From: Protea cynaroides
Lineage: Eukaryota > Streptophyta > Magnoliopsida > Proteales > Proteaceae
DNA: 64,000 bases
Direction: 5' to 3'
Assembly (NCBI GenBank): GCA_028583415.1
Contig: CM053269.1
Location: 57,277,007-57,341,006, forward strand
In this document: one piece after another, positions 1 through 10,073 of the stretch
How the letters are laid out: every line of letters begins with the position of its first letter
Position numbering within the stretch: the first letter of the stretch is position 1
Program-made: the position numbers and the translations under genes
The notes under the pieces: model-generated
Databases searched by the model: none
What the model saw: the letters and a program-made list of their open reading frames with translations, nothing else
What the model was told of the DNA's origin: nothing

Positions 1-187
1 AATTATCATTCTTTCATATCATTCAGGTAATATAAAAATTGAAATAAAATTAGAATAACATGCATTTCATCATAAATTAAAAGGCATAATAAAGAGAATA
101 TATCAATTGATTAGTCATGAAATTATATCAATGATCAGCCAATCATAATATAAAGATATATATATAAATATATAGATAGAGATCAAG

Positions 188-228
<41 letters not shown>

Positions 229-269
229 GAACATGTATAAAACTACAGTACAGCAATAGAAAAAAAAGG

Positions 270-622
270 GTGTGGAAGAGAGAGTAGCGAAACCGAAGGC
301 CATTGGAAGTTCTGTTTTCAGAGTACGAAACAGCAGTACAGCAAAAAAAGGGTGTGGAAGGTATCCAAATCCTCTCCTCCCAGTAGTTCGGGAGGAGGGG
401 CGGCAACCCTGTTAGATGGCCGACACCTGGGGCTCTGGAGGGCTCTGATTCACATGAGCCCAGGTGTCAGGCCATCAAACGGGGTTGCCGCCCCTCCTCC
501 CGAACCTCTAAGAGGAGAGGATGTGGATCCGTGTGGAAGAGAGAGCAATAAAACCGAAGGCCATTGGAAGTTCTGTTTTCAGAGTACAAAACAGCAGTAC
601 AGCAAAAAAAAAGGTGTGGAAG
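270..622. repeat. Tandem ~82-bp repeat units interrupted by a MITE
   Basis: Units beginning GTGTGGAAG start at 270, 352 (resuming at 531) and 614; a partial unit tail precedes 270. Each has a GA-rich start, an ACCGAAGGCCATTGG-like core and ends in a CAGTACAGC plus A-run. The second unit is split by the palindromic element at 361-530. The same arrangement is seen around 9800-10170 in the other duplicate. Confidence 0.8.
361..530. mobile_element. Palindromic MITE with 9-bp target duplication (copy in D1)
   Basis: A 170-bp element that folds almost completely on itself: the left arm from 361 pairs with the right arm ending in GGATCC at 530. The ends read inward as G(T)ATCCAAATCCTCTCC and GGATCCACATCCTCTCC. 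GTGTGGAAG is repeated exactly at 352-360 and 531-539, a 9-bp target-site duplication of the Mutator-like class. No coding capacity. Other members of this family in the window are at 9897, 22534, 61908 and 62937. Confidence 0.82.
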
Positions 623-2151
623 AGAGAGAGAGAGAGAGAGAGTAATAAAACCAAAGGCAATTCGAAGTTCTGGTTTTCGGAGAGTGCTTTCTGCAACTTC
701 ATCCTGATTTGCAAATGGGAAACAACTAGATAAGCTTTGCATACCTGCAACTAGAGAATCTTGCAGCAAGTCTGCAACTAGAGAAACCAAAGATAGAGAT
801 TACCGGAAGAAAAGTTACAAACCTTGAGAGATTTAGGGGATAATTTGTTCAGTGAATTCAGGATAGCATAAAACATTAGGGGAAAAAAATCAATGGCTTT
901 AGAGAGATATGAATTCTCCCGTAACCAACAATTGCCACAGGTTTCTGGGTAATAGGAATAGTGTAAGATGACCGATGTATATATTTAGAACACCAAAAAG
1001 CTCCTAAAAAAATGCTACAACTCAGATTAGCAAGTTAACCAAACGACTCCGAAAAATATATGATAACTCACCTAGCACCACAGCACGGTCAAACAAAGGA
1101 CACACGATGACTTCCCCTCGTCGTCTCCAAATTGCCCGATAAATCTCTGGGAGAGAGAGAGCGCTTTAAAAGAGCAGCGAAGGAAATTACGAGGACATCT
1201 TCGCATTCCTCCTTCGGACAAAAACGGTATGATTCGAAACTTGGGTTTAGGATTAAGAGGCTAGACGAGAGCGCAACGGCAAGGTACTTGAAATCCCTCA
1301 AAGACCAGGGAGTTGGTATCTTTGTCGTAATTCATGATCTGTGATGACAGTTTATGGATAAAAGATTCTAATCTAACCATAGACACATAAGGAGTGCAAA
1401 ACTATTTGTCTACCTGAAAGAGTACTCAATCACCAATACGGCAAGTCTCATGTCTCGACTCTCAACTTCCAACCCCCAAATGGACAAAAATCGTCAGTGC
1501 CACTCTGTTATGAGCATAGTTGATCCAGACCATTGAAAGTGCATCGATCATATGTTTCGATGCATTTCCAATGACCATAATTAAATTTGCTGCCCCAAAG
1601 TCCTAAAGACGATCCTGACCCACCCCAATGCGATTTCTTGGATTGGATCCTCTCCACTTGGTACAATAAGTGGAGGACTGCACCACTCAATAGTTAGAGA
1701 TGCCGCAAGCAAAGATCATATACCCTAATTGACTACAAGTTGAATAAGCTATGACCCTCTTTGGATCATTCTGTAATATTCCAGTAGTTGCCGCAAGGAA
1801 TGACGTCGTAGCTCCTGGCTGATTTTAAATCAATGCACATGAGACTTGCTCTTTCTTGGCTTTTCTGGTTGGCTTTCTAGCTGGACTGGTAGCTTAGAGC
1901 AAGGAGAACATATGGGGTCTGATAATATTTAATATCATAGGTCTTACATAGAACAGTTTCCTGGCATGTTGGAATACCTCTGACCTTATCGTCAGGACCT
2001 GCTTTGCAATGTATGCCGCGAACCCCTGGCAAATGAGGCCGGGTGGTTCTCTAATCCGAAGGTTAAAAGTAAAAAATGGACATGAAGTAACTCTATGACA
2101 AGCTGCCTAAATTAAAAGAAAAGGTAGATCTTCCACTTCTCCTTCGTTAGT

Positions 2152-2400
2152 AGGGATGTAAACGGATCAAATTCGAATTGGATACACCCCTATCTGAATC
2201 CGAATCCGTTTATCAACTATCATATCTGAATATGAAATCTGACGAATGTATAAAAACTAAATCTGAATCCAAAATTTAACCTGATATCCGATTAAAATCT
2301 GATTCGAATTCAAAAATTAGGATTAGAATACAAATTGTAAGGAAAATGTGAGAAAATTCTATTTTAAAATAAAAATACGGCCTACCCTAAGAAAATTAGA
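2152..2400. mobile_element. hAT-like MITE remnant
   Basis: Begins TAGGGATGTAAACGGAT, a terminus style common to short hAT-type elements in plants, followed by AT-rich sequence with repeated ATCTGAATCC-like words. No matching right end or 8-bp duplication was found. The equivalent in D2 starts near 11700, and a related terminus begins at about 63954. A second TAGGGATGTCAA terminus occurs at 3188. Confidence 0.4.
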
Positions 2401-2511
2401 AAATAAGAGACAAAAGTCGACAACGCCATTGGATTAGCTCGAGGAATCTCCATCGACTGTGAAGCTTCCTTGTCAGCACTAGGGTTTTCCTAGCCGCATA
2501 CACAGAGGTGA

Positions 2512-2646
2512 CTGGAGGAAGTTCTAGAAGAAGATGATGTTACCTACGAGAGAGTCAATGCACTCACAGTAAGAAAGGCTAAGAGATACATTTCTCAGTT
2601 GCAAAGAATGGAGTTACAGTGGGTTTTCGAGCAAGTAGTTGAATAG
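2512..2646 (+). pseudogene. Short open frame of unknown origin, D1 copy
   Basis: A 44-codon frame ending in TAG, rich in Glu, Lys and Gln, with helical-looking composition (contains KAKRYISQLQ and ELQWVFEQVVE). It is preceded by an in-frame TGA and has no ATG at its start, so it resembles the last exon or an internal piece of a gene. The family is not recognised. The D2 copy at 12061-12195 stays open despite several amino-acid changes. A separate short ATG frame follows at 2739-2813. Confidence 0.35.
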
Positions 2647-3280
2647 CTCCCAAGCTTTTTCAGATCCTACAGTGAATCTTATAGTGAACCGTTGCTCCAC
2701 CAATATCGCACTCTCCCTCCTCCACCTTCACTATTGCTATGGAATCCTCAAATGGAAAAGAAGAGGTTCCTCTTTTGGTTGCAGAGAAAATTGTCTGTGC
2801 AGCAATGTCATAAATTTTCTCCAGGATCAATTTTTGTCTTTAGCCTTTAGATCGGAGAAGCATAAGTGTCATTCATAGAGCGACCACAAGCACTCCTCTT
2901 ATTACCGTACCAATTATGATATATTTTAACTAGTGTTTCTAAAATTGTCGAATACCATTTCACATGACAGTATTTGTTGGGCTCCATATTGAACGTGAGC
3001 AATTTATACATATCATCAACTAATCATGGTTTAATTTTTCTTGTCCGTTATAATATATTCATTACTCCTCGTTTATCAATCGCAAAAGTGAACAGATTTT
3101 TTTTTTTTTTTTTATAACACATTGAAACATTTTGCTATTGCCTTGATGTCAAGTAGGACCTATCAAAAGATTAGGATCGATGGTAGATAGGGATGTCAAA
3201 ATTACAAATTGAAAATCGAGATCGAACCAACCTATTTCGGATCGGACAAACCTAAATCGAACCTTATTGGACAGGATTTT

Positions 3281-3430
3281 GGGGATCAGGATCCTCTGTC
3301 TGGTTGCCAAGCGGGCAGTGGAGATCTCGGCCTCTCATAAGGCATCAAGACACTGCTGCTTGGCAGCCAGATGCCTTATGAGAGGTCGGGATCCTCACTG
3401 CCACTTTGCAGCCAGATAGAGGATCCCTAC
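3281..3430. mobile_element. Second palindromic MITE type (D1 copy)
   Basis: A 150-bp imperfect palindrome whose arms both read GGATCCTCT followed by an (A/G)TCTGG tract, then a CTCTCATAAGGCAT core. The flanking duplication is not clear (about six of nine bases match). It resembles the GGATCC-ended family at 361 in its ends but not in its core. The duplicate copy is at 12834-12983. Confidence 0.6.
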
Positions 3431-3526
3431 GTGGATTTGGGTTGTGTTTATAGAGCCCAATGAAAAAAGCAAAGTCGGACCAAGCCAAATGATAAACTCA
3501 AACCAAACCAACCAATATGACTGAAA

Positions 3527-4319
3527 TATTCTCTTTATTATGCCTTTTAATTTATGATGAAATGCATGTTATTCTAATTTTATTTCAATTTTTATATTAC
3601 CTGAATGATATGAAAGAATGATAACTGATTGGTAATGTGTAATAGGTGCAACAAATAATAAAAACGAGCATGCAATTTTTTTGTTTGACTTTTTTGGGCA
3701 AACGAATAATTCTCGAATTGATCTGAGTAATCCATGGCTGATCTCAAATACTCATCATCCATCCGCATCAAAGCGCCATGGATCTTCGCCGCGGTCAGGT
3801 TAGAGGTAAGCCTGCAATTCCATAGCGAGTATTGGATGCGTACAAATTGATTTGTTCATCACTGATCCTTTTAATCATTAACTTTGTTTCAAACTTCGTT
3901 TTCTGTCTATATCTCATTCTACAATCAGAAAATTGTCTTCTGTGATCAAGTAATCGGATTTATTAGGATTTATCAGGAATCCAATGGTGGAATAAAAAAA
4001 CTTAGAAATACCTTATCATGAAACAAAACCAAAACCGATATGGGAGCTCTACATTCAATAATAATAGATCAATCTTCAATGAAAACAAAAAACCCTAAAC
4101 CATTCCAATCCATTGGAATAAAACCCTAAACATGAAACAAAAAAATCCATAGAGAGAGAGAGTACTTACCTTTTGAATACAGAGAGAAGATGGGAGCTGC
4201 TTTGAATTTGAGAGATGCTTTGCAGAGAGGGAGATGCTTTGCAGAGAGGGAGATGCTTTGCAGAGATGTTTTGAAGTGTTTTCCCAGAGAGAGAGAGATT
4301 GGCAAGAATTCGGTGAGAG
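3527..4319 (-). repeat. Inverted-repeat arm A
   Basis: The reverse complement of this stretch aligns with 8832-9641 with a few indels. Both breakpoints are sharp: at 3526/3527 the D1 sequence is interrupted, and at 4319/4320 it meets a BAHD acyltransferase remnant. It carries the same features as arm B read backwards: a CT/GA-rich leader, a GTAAGT-type donor, an intron-like stretch and a short reading frame. The arms are far longer than the TIRs of PIF/Harbinger elements, so they look like a rearrangement product and not the ends of the enclosed transposon. Confidence 0.9.
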
Positions 4320-4322
4320 TAG

Positions 4323-4609
4323 TTAAAACTCAGTTCCGACGGTTTCCTTGACCTCCCCGAATATCTTCAAGACGTCTTGAGCTGGTCGCAGTGGAAGATG
4401 TACGATGTAGATTTCAGGTGGGGCCGGCCCATATATGTGGGCTCCTTTGGGATCATTGAGGGGTTAGTCTACGTGTTACCGAACCCCACCAATGATGGAA
4501 GCATGTCACTGATTGCTTGTTTTAAATCTGTGCATATGAAAGTCTTCCAATTGCTTGTTTTAAATCTGTGCATATGAAAGTCTTCCAGATGATTCTGTAT
4601 GAGTTTTAG
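4323..4609 (+). pseudogene. BAHD acyltransferase, C-terminal remnant
   Basis: The frame from 4323 reads through DLPEYLQDVLSW and then DFRWG, the position of the conserved DFGWG motif of BAHD acyl-CoA transferases, followed by a segment typical of the C-terminal end (LPNPTNDGS, then HMKVFQ). The family transfers acyl groups from CoA thioesters to alcohols or amines in the cytosol. Only about the last 90 of roughly 430-450 residues remain, and the catalytic HXXXD region is absent. A perfect 38-bp tandem duplication (4512-4549 and 4550-4587) shifts the frame; the natural end (MILYEF, then TAG at 4607-4609) lies after it. It directly abuts arm A, so the rearrangement may have cut the gene. Which BAHD clade it came from cannot be said. 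Confidence 0.75.
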
Positions 4610-5418
4610 TGAACATGAACTGTCCCGGCCGATCTTCCATAAAATAATGGGAATGCTTTTGGATGGTTTCACGATTTCTTATGGGCCTTGTTGTGTTTTT
4701 CAATTTTTTTCTCTTCTCCTTTTGAGATCATGAAGTTCTTAATACTCTCAATACCTCCCGTGATCTCAATAATACAAATACATCTTTAATCGTTATGGTT
4801 CTATTTGATTATTGTTGTCATTACCCATCACTTTGAAGGCTCAATGAAGTCAACCTTGCCTCTTACCAAGTATTGTTTGTGTTAATCTATTTTCGAGGCT
4901 TAGTTCATCCATATATACATCTTTATTGGAAAAAGTGAAAGGCATGAAGGGGGTGTAAACAGAAAAATTATTAAGTGATATAAAACACTTACAAATTACA
5001 GTAATTTTCTCTACATGTTTTATTCTTATTGTGCAAGTTGAAAAATTCATGCAAAGATCTTAGAAAATAAGGAGTATGGCATAGAAAAAGTGAAGACTTT
5101 ATTTTTGTTGATTGGATCCTATTTCTTCAAATTGGGCTTTTTAGACAAATAAATATAATATGTATCCCCCAGTTGTGTGGATTCATGGAGAAGATGATGG
5201 ATTCCCTCTTGTGCTAGGAGATTCTAAGGGGATGATCACCTTTACATCCCCTATAGCAACAGATTAATACCACCTTTACATCCCCTATGGCATCCTAGTC
5301 ACTTTTCTTCTATATAGATTTGTTCCTATTCTATATAAATAAAGTTTCATATTTATAACTTTAAACTAGTATATATATTTGTTTTATGTGTTTTAATTGA
5401 AAACATAATTTATTTCAG
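4610..5418. other. Gene-free stretch before the Harbinger ORFs
   Basis: AT-rich sequence. I looked here for the left terminal inverted repeat of the PIF/Harbinger element and found only a weak candidate (GGGCCTTGTTGTGTTTTT near 4683) with no matching TTA or TAA duplication. Nothing else is recognised. Confidence 0.5.
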
Positions 5419-6481
5419 ATGGATGAAAGAAAGGTCAATGAAGTAAAGATGAAAGTTGATGTAAAGAGTTTTGTTAAAGATTCATTTGTTTGGATTGATG
5501 AAAGGGTTAGATTGCTAATCGATATTGGGATTGATCAATCACGGAAAGGGTTTAAGTTAAATACATCATTTACAAAGGATGGGTGGGCTAACATTTTGAA
5601 TGACTTTAACCAAAATTGTGGGAAGAACGTCACTATGACGCAACTTAAAAACAAAAAGAACATTTTGAAATCCACGTGAGTCGCTTGGATGTGGCTAAAA
5701 AATAAGACTAGTGGTTGGGGATGGGATACGACACTAGGAACAGTTGATCCACCTAGTGCGGAGCATTGGAGTTCTTATGTAAAGGTAAACCCTTCACATG
5801 TGGTCTTCTCATCTTTAATTTATAGTTTATATGCCTAAAAAGATATTTATATTTTTTTTCTTATTTTAAAATAACTATTGTAGAAACATCCTCATGGAAA
5901 ACACTTCAAAACAACACCTTTGCAAAATGAAGAACAACTCCGTGAGTTATTCTATGGTGTTGTCGCCGATGGTGAGGGTGCAATTTGTATCCACGAAGAC
6001 GACCCACCACTAACAACAACAAAAGGGATATCTACTTCCAATAGTGTTGTAAACTTGGACTTAGATTTCAATGGTTACAATGATGATGAGCCTATTGAGA
6101 TATCAAATATACATGGTGTCAAATAAAATATCAAAGTCTAGTGACAGTGTCAAGTTAGATGAAGCTATTAACAAAATGGTTTTCATTGAAGAGTATAAAA
6201 AAGAAAGTATGATAGCTTTTATGGAGATGAAGAAAAAAGATATGGAGGCTCAGTTAGAGCTAAAAAGGGCAGAAATAAGTGGAGAAAAGAAAGACACCAC
6301 ATTTGACAAGGCTTGTCAAATTCTTGATTCTTTGGAGGGGATGGAAGCTGGTACTGACCATCATGTGCTCGCTTTGGAGGTATTGGAGGACCAAAACAAA
6401 AGAGCATTGTTCATTTCGATGAACAATGCGTCTCGCTTACCATGGCTCCTTAGAGCAATTAAGAAGAAAGAAAGTGAATAG
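5419..6481 (+). pseudogene. PIF/Harbinger ORF1: Myb/SANT-like DNA-binding protein, damaged
   Basis: The first exon (5419 to about 5784) starts with ATG and carries a trihelix/Myb-like region with the motif FTKDGWANIL and downstream WDTTLGTVDPP, as in plant Myb/SANT-like proteins of Harbinger elements. A GT-AG intron (about 5785-5883) separates it from an exon starting KHPHGKHF. Lesions: an in-frame TGA at about 5677 and a frameshift near 6120, after which the C-terminal Lys/Glu-rich coiled-coil-like part continues to the stop at 6481. In this superfamily the Myb-like protein binds subterminal DNA and helps the nuclease act in the nucleus. It lies just upstream of the nuclease ORF in the same direction, the usual two-gene layout. 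Confidence 0.75.
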
Positions 6482-6695
6482 TGTTCTTGATCATTTGATG
6501 TGTGTCATTGCTACTTGAACTTTATATGTGTTTTCTTATTTCAAATGTTTTTGTAGTATGTTTGTTGTAAGTGAAGACTTTATTTTTATTTATTTTTGAT
6601 GAAAGTGAAGACTAGTATAATGTCTTGATCATTTTGAATATTGAAATTCGAATTTCTGTGTAGTTAATATGCATTATTCTATATGATCAGTTGCT

Positions 6696-8049
6696 ATGGA
6701 TAGTGACGAGGAATGCTTTTTCAAGTTCACTGAGAGCTCATTCTTGTCAATTCTGTTGTGTATGCGTCATCGTTTGAAGCATAATAAGAATAGCATTGAT
6801 GACAACGATGATGATGAGGCCACTTCCCAATTTACAAAACAACCGATGCATACACGCTCTCTCACAGGTCATGCCTTAATATTTGAACTACTGAGCCCCA
6901 ATTCACATCCAAGAAGATTTTGACGACTATTCCGCATGTCTAGGGAGCATTTCATGAGGTTGGTGTGTGCATTAAAAGAGAGAAGTTTAATGACAAATAC
7001 AAAGAACACTACAGTGGAGGAACAATTGGCAATGGGAATATTAGTGATGTCTCATAATGTTAGAAATAGTGTCATTCAGGAATGGTTTCAGGACTCAGGT
7101 GAAACAGTGAGCCGTCACTTTCATAATGTATTGGAAGCACTACGGACATTTGCTAGGGAGATAGTAGAATCACCCTCATTCGAGGAAACACCACCTCAAA
7201 TCAGATCTAATCGAAAGTATTATCCATTCTTTGCCAATTGCATTGGAGCAATAGATGGAACACACATAAGTGCATCAATTCCTATTGCAAAACAAGTACC
7301 ATATAGATCTGGTAAAAATAATGAATTTTCTCAAAATGTATTAGCTGCATGTTCGTTTGATATGTGTTTCACCTACATTTGGGCTGGTTGGGAAGGAACA
7401 ACACATGACAATCGAATATTATGGGAAGCCATTAACACTCCTCGTGTGAAATTCCCCCATCCGCCACCAGGTATCGTTCCATTTTTTTAATTTTTTTAGT
7501 TGCTCTTAAATTTTTTTTTTACGTCTGATTGGTTGTAATGAGATTGTAATTATTAATCTTAATTTTTTAGGTAAATATTATCTTGTTGATTATGGGTATA
7601 CACATACACCTAGTTATATGACTCCTTTCAAGAATGTTCGATATCATCAACAAGATTTTAAACGTAAGCGACCTGAAGGAGCAGAGGAGTTGTTTAATTT
7701 TACACATTCATTGTTAAGAACCGTTATTGAGAGATCTTTTGGTGTCTTGAAGAAACGTTTTTCTATTTTAAAGATGATGCCGCCGTATAAATTCAAGACT
7801 CAAGTCTTGATTGTGATTGCTTCTGTTACTTTACATAACTTTATTAGAAAGCAAGTGTCATCAGATTGGCTTTTTGAAAAAGCAGAAAATGGAGAATTTG
7901 ATAACGAATGTCAAGATAATGATAATGACATTGATGATGATGAAGTCGTAAGCGTTGAAACTACCGTGGGAGCTACAGAACAACAACAATGGGAAAGATA
8001 TCAAAAGAAAATTGCAGATCAAATTAAAGAAGCTTATCATAATTATTAA
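6696..8049 (+). pseudogene. PIF/Harbinger ORF2: HARBI1-like DDE nuclease (transposase), nearly intact
   Basis: Exon 1 runs 6696-7470, exon 2 7571-8049; the intron 7471-7570 has GT and AG ends and splicing gives a continuous frame. A TGA at 6921-6923 interrupts the N-terminal part; the frame continues at once and has an ATG at 6936. The DDE_4 domain is clear: first Asp in GAIDGTHI, second Asp in the GTTHDNRI segment, and the Glu in TVIERSFGVLKKRF. The C-terminal tail is acidic and ends KEAYHNY. HARBI1-type nucleases cut and rejoin Harbinger DNA at TTA/TAA targets. Apart from the early stop the catalytic region looks complete, so a protein starting at 6936 is conceivable but would lack N-terminal residues. 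Confidence 0.85.
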
Positions 8050-8479
8050 TGACGATGAACCAATGTGTCTACTGTGCTTTTTATGTTTTTCATTTTTCGT
8101 ATAACTGTTTGGTATGGTTTGTATTAAAAGAATGTTATAATTGAGATACTTGTGTATAAACTCTCCATTCAATATGATTTTATTAAAAAATTTTATTATA
8201 GCCTTTTTAATATATTTTTTACATAATTTTTAGAGGGAGGCGCGAATCTACTGTAGAACAAGTCGGGGAGGCCTGAGAGGCGATGGTTTACCTTGTGGGT
8301 GCCTTTGTTGTTTGGGCCAATTTCTTGGTATTCTTTATAGATGGATATATAAAAGTTATAAAAATTATTTTTAGACATAGGTATACCAAACCTATTTCTC
8401 ATTCTGCAATCTATTTTTTATTGTAATTACCAAAAGACTTTTTATTTTTTATCAAAGATGGTTTTCAAAAATACTTTTT

Positions 8480-8560
8480 GAAAAAATAGCAAAAATCAAA
8501 AACAAAAATAATACCAAACATAGCCCAGAGGCTGTGTTTGGTATCATTTTTATTTTTATT
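8480..8560. mobile_element. Two abutting transposon-like termini, tail to tail
   Basis: Sequence ending CCAAACATAGCCC (to about 8525) is immediately followed by GGCTGTGTTTGGTATCATT (from about 8532). Each resembles the G/C-start, TGTTTGGT-type terminus of plant Harbinger or hAT MITEs, facing opposite directions. The first could be the right end of the Harbinger element at 5.4-8.0 kb. No partner terminus or target duplication was found, so the assignment is tentative. Confidence 0.4.
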
Positions 8561-8802
8561 TTTCTGACGAGTTTTTACTTTTGTAGTTGTTTAGTATTAT
8601 TTATAGTTGATATTTATTGTTAGAAAAAATAGAAAGAGACTCAAATTCAAAAAGAGGTTGAGACCTCTTTTTGATTTTTGCCAAAAAAACATTTTTGAGT
8701 GTGTTTTTACGCAAGTTTTAAATTGCACATGTTTTCCATCTCCAACGGGTCTAAAAACGGGGTAAAATAGTCTATTGCTTGTAACGGATAGAAGGGGTAG
8801 TC

Positions 8803-8809
8803 TATAAAG
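8803..8809 (+). promoter_or_regulatory. Possible TATA box upstream of arm B
   Basis: TATAAAG lies 29 bases before the first base of arm B (8832), the usual TATA-to-start spacing in plants. The downstream sequence is a pyrimidine-rich leader with a good splice donor. No recognised protein is attached, so this is only a candidate core promoter. It is not part of the inverted repeat. Confidence 0.35.
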
Positions 8810-8831
8810 AGAGAAACAGTGTGACGTTAGG

Positions 8832-9641
8832 CTCTCACCGAATTCTTGCCAATCTCTCTCTCTCTGGGAAAACACTTCAAAACATCTATGCAAAGCATCT
8901 CTCTCTGCAAAGCATCTCCCTCTCTGCAAAACATCTCTCAAATTCAAAGCAGCTTCCATCTTATCTCTGTATTCAAAAGGTAAGTACTCTCTTTCTCTCT
9001 CTCTCTCTCTCTCTCTATGGATTTTTTTGTTTCATGTTTAGGGTTTTATTCCAATGGATTGGAATGGTTTAGGGCTTTTTGTTTTCATTGAAGATTGATC
9101 TATTATTATTAAATGTAGAACTCTCATATCGGTTTTGGTTTTGTTTCATGATAAGGTATTTCTAAGTTTTTTTATTCCACCATTGGATTCCTGATAAATC
9201 CTAATAAATCCGATTACTTGATCACAGAAGACAATTTTCTGATTGTAGAATGAGATATAGACAGAAAATGAAGTTTGAAACAAAGTTAATGATTAAAAAG
9301 ATCAGTGATGAACAAATCAATTTGTACGCATCCAATATTCGCTATGGAATTGCAGGCTTACTTCTAACCTGACTGCGGTGAAGATCCATGGCGCTTTGAT
9401 GCGGATGGATGATGAGTATTTGAGATCAGCCATGGATTACTCAGATCAATTCGAGAATTATTCGTTTGCCCAAAAAAATCAAACAACAAAATTGCATGCT
9501 CGTTTTTATTATTTGTTGCACCTATTCCACATTACCAATCAATTATCATTCTTTCATATCATTCAGGTAATATAAAAATTGAAATAAAATTATAATAACA
9601 TGCATTTCATCATAAATTAAAAGGCATAATAAAGAGAATAT
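8832..9641 (+). repeat. Inverted-repeat arm B with a transcription-unit-like layout
   Basis: Reverse-complement partner of 3527-4319, about 4.5 kb apart. Read on the + strand it looks like the start of a gene: a CT-rich leader, a donor (AAAAG followed by GTAAGT) near 8981, an AT-rich intron-like stretch, an acceptor (TTGCAG) near 9355, then a short open frame around 9378-9575 that I do not recognise. AATAAA lies at 9628-9633, just before the arm ends. The outer 100 bases also occur at 1-100, so arm B followed by D is probably the older arrangement. Confidence 0.85.
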
Positions 9642-9696
9642 ATTAATTGATTAGTCATGAAAGATTCTAAAGCTGTGAAGAGATCAAGATCCAACC

Positions 9697-9762
<66 letters not shown>

Positions 9763-9896
9763 ATGAACATGTATAAAACTACAGTACAACAATAGAAAAA
9801 AAAGGGTGTGGAAGAGAGAGTAGCAAAACCGAAGGCCATTGGAAGTTATGTTTTCAGAGTACGAAACAGCAGTACAGCAAAAAAAGGGTGTGGAAG

Positions 9897-10073
9897 GTAT
9901 CCAAATCCTCTCCTCCTAGTAGTTCGAGAGGAGAGGCGGCAACCCCGTTAGATGGCTGACACCTGGGGCTCCCATGAATGGAGGGCTCTGATTCACCTGA
10001 GCCCAGGTGTTAGGCCATCAAACGGGGTTGTCGCCCCTCCTCCCGAACCTCTGGGAGGAGAGGATGTGGATCC
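9897..10073. mobile_element. Palindromic MITE with 9-bp target duplication (copy in D2)
   Basis: Same insertion as 361-530, copied by the segmental duplication, not an independent event: it sits in the same tandem unit with the same GTGTGGAAG duplication (9888-9896 and 10074-10082). It is slightly longer in the loop because of a few extra bases. Confidence 0.82.

Larger units (their letters stand above)
1..3526. repeat. Left copy (D1) of a 3.5-kb direct segmental duplication
   Basis: The whole stretch can be followed nearly base for base at 9541-13079 with scattered substitutions and small indels (by eye well above 95% identical). The match already exists at base 1, so the repeat probably continues to the left of the window. 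It stops at 3526, where this copy runs into an inverted copy of the 9641-8832 region while the right copy continues into unrelated sequence. Contents: ~82-bp tandem units with an inserted MITE, a stretch around 1100-1340 open on both strands but without a recognisable product, a short conserved reading frame at 2512-2646, a hAT-like terminus near 2152 and a palindromic MITE at 3281-3430. No intact gene is recognised. Confidence 0.93.

Noticed and set aside
467..790. Long minus-strand frame across the MITE and GA tract
   Set aside because: It is created by the palindromic MITE and the (GA)n repeat; composition is Ser/Leu repeats and the same frame recurs wherever the repeat is found.
1089..1344. 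Overlapping 70-codon frames on both strands
   Set aside because: No domain, and the D2 copies differ in length and frame. Noted within the D1 entry only.
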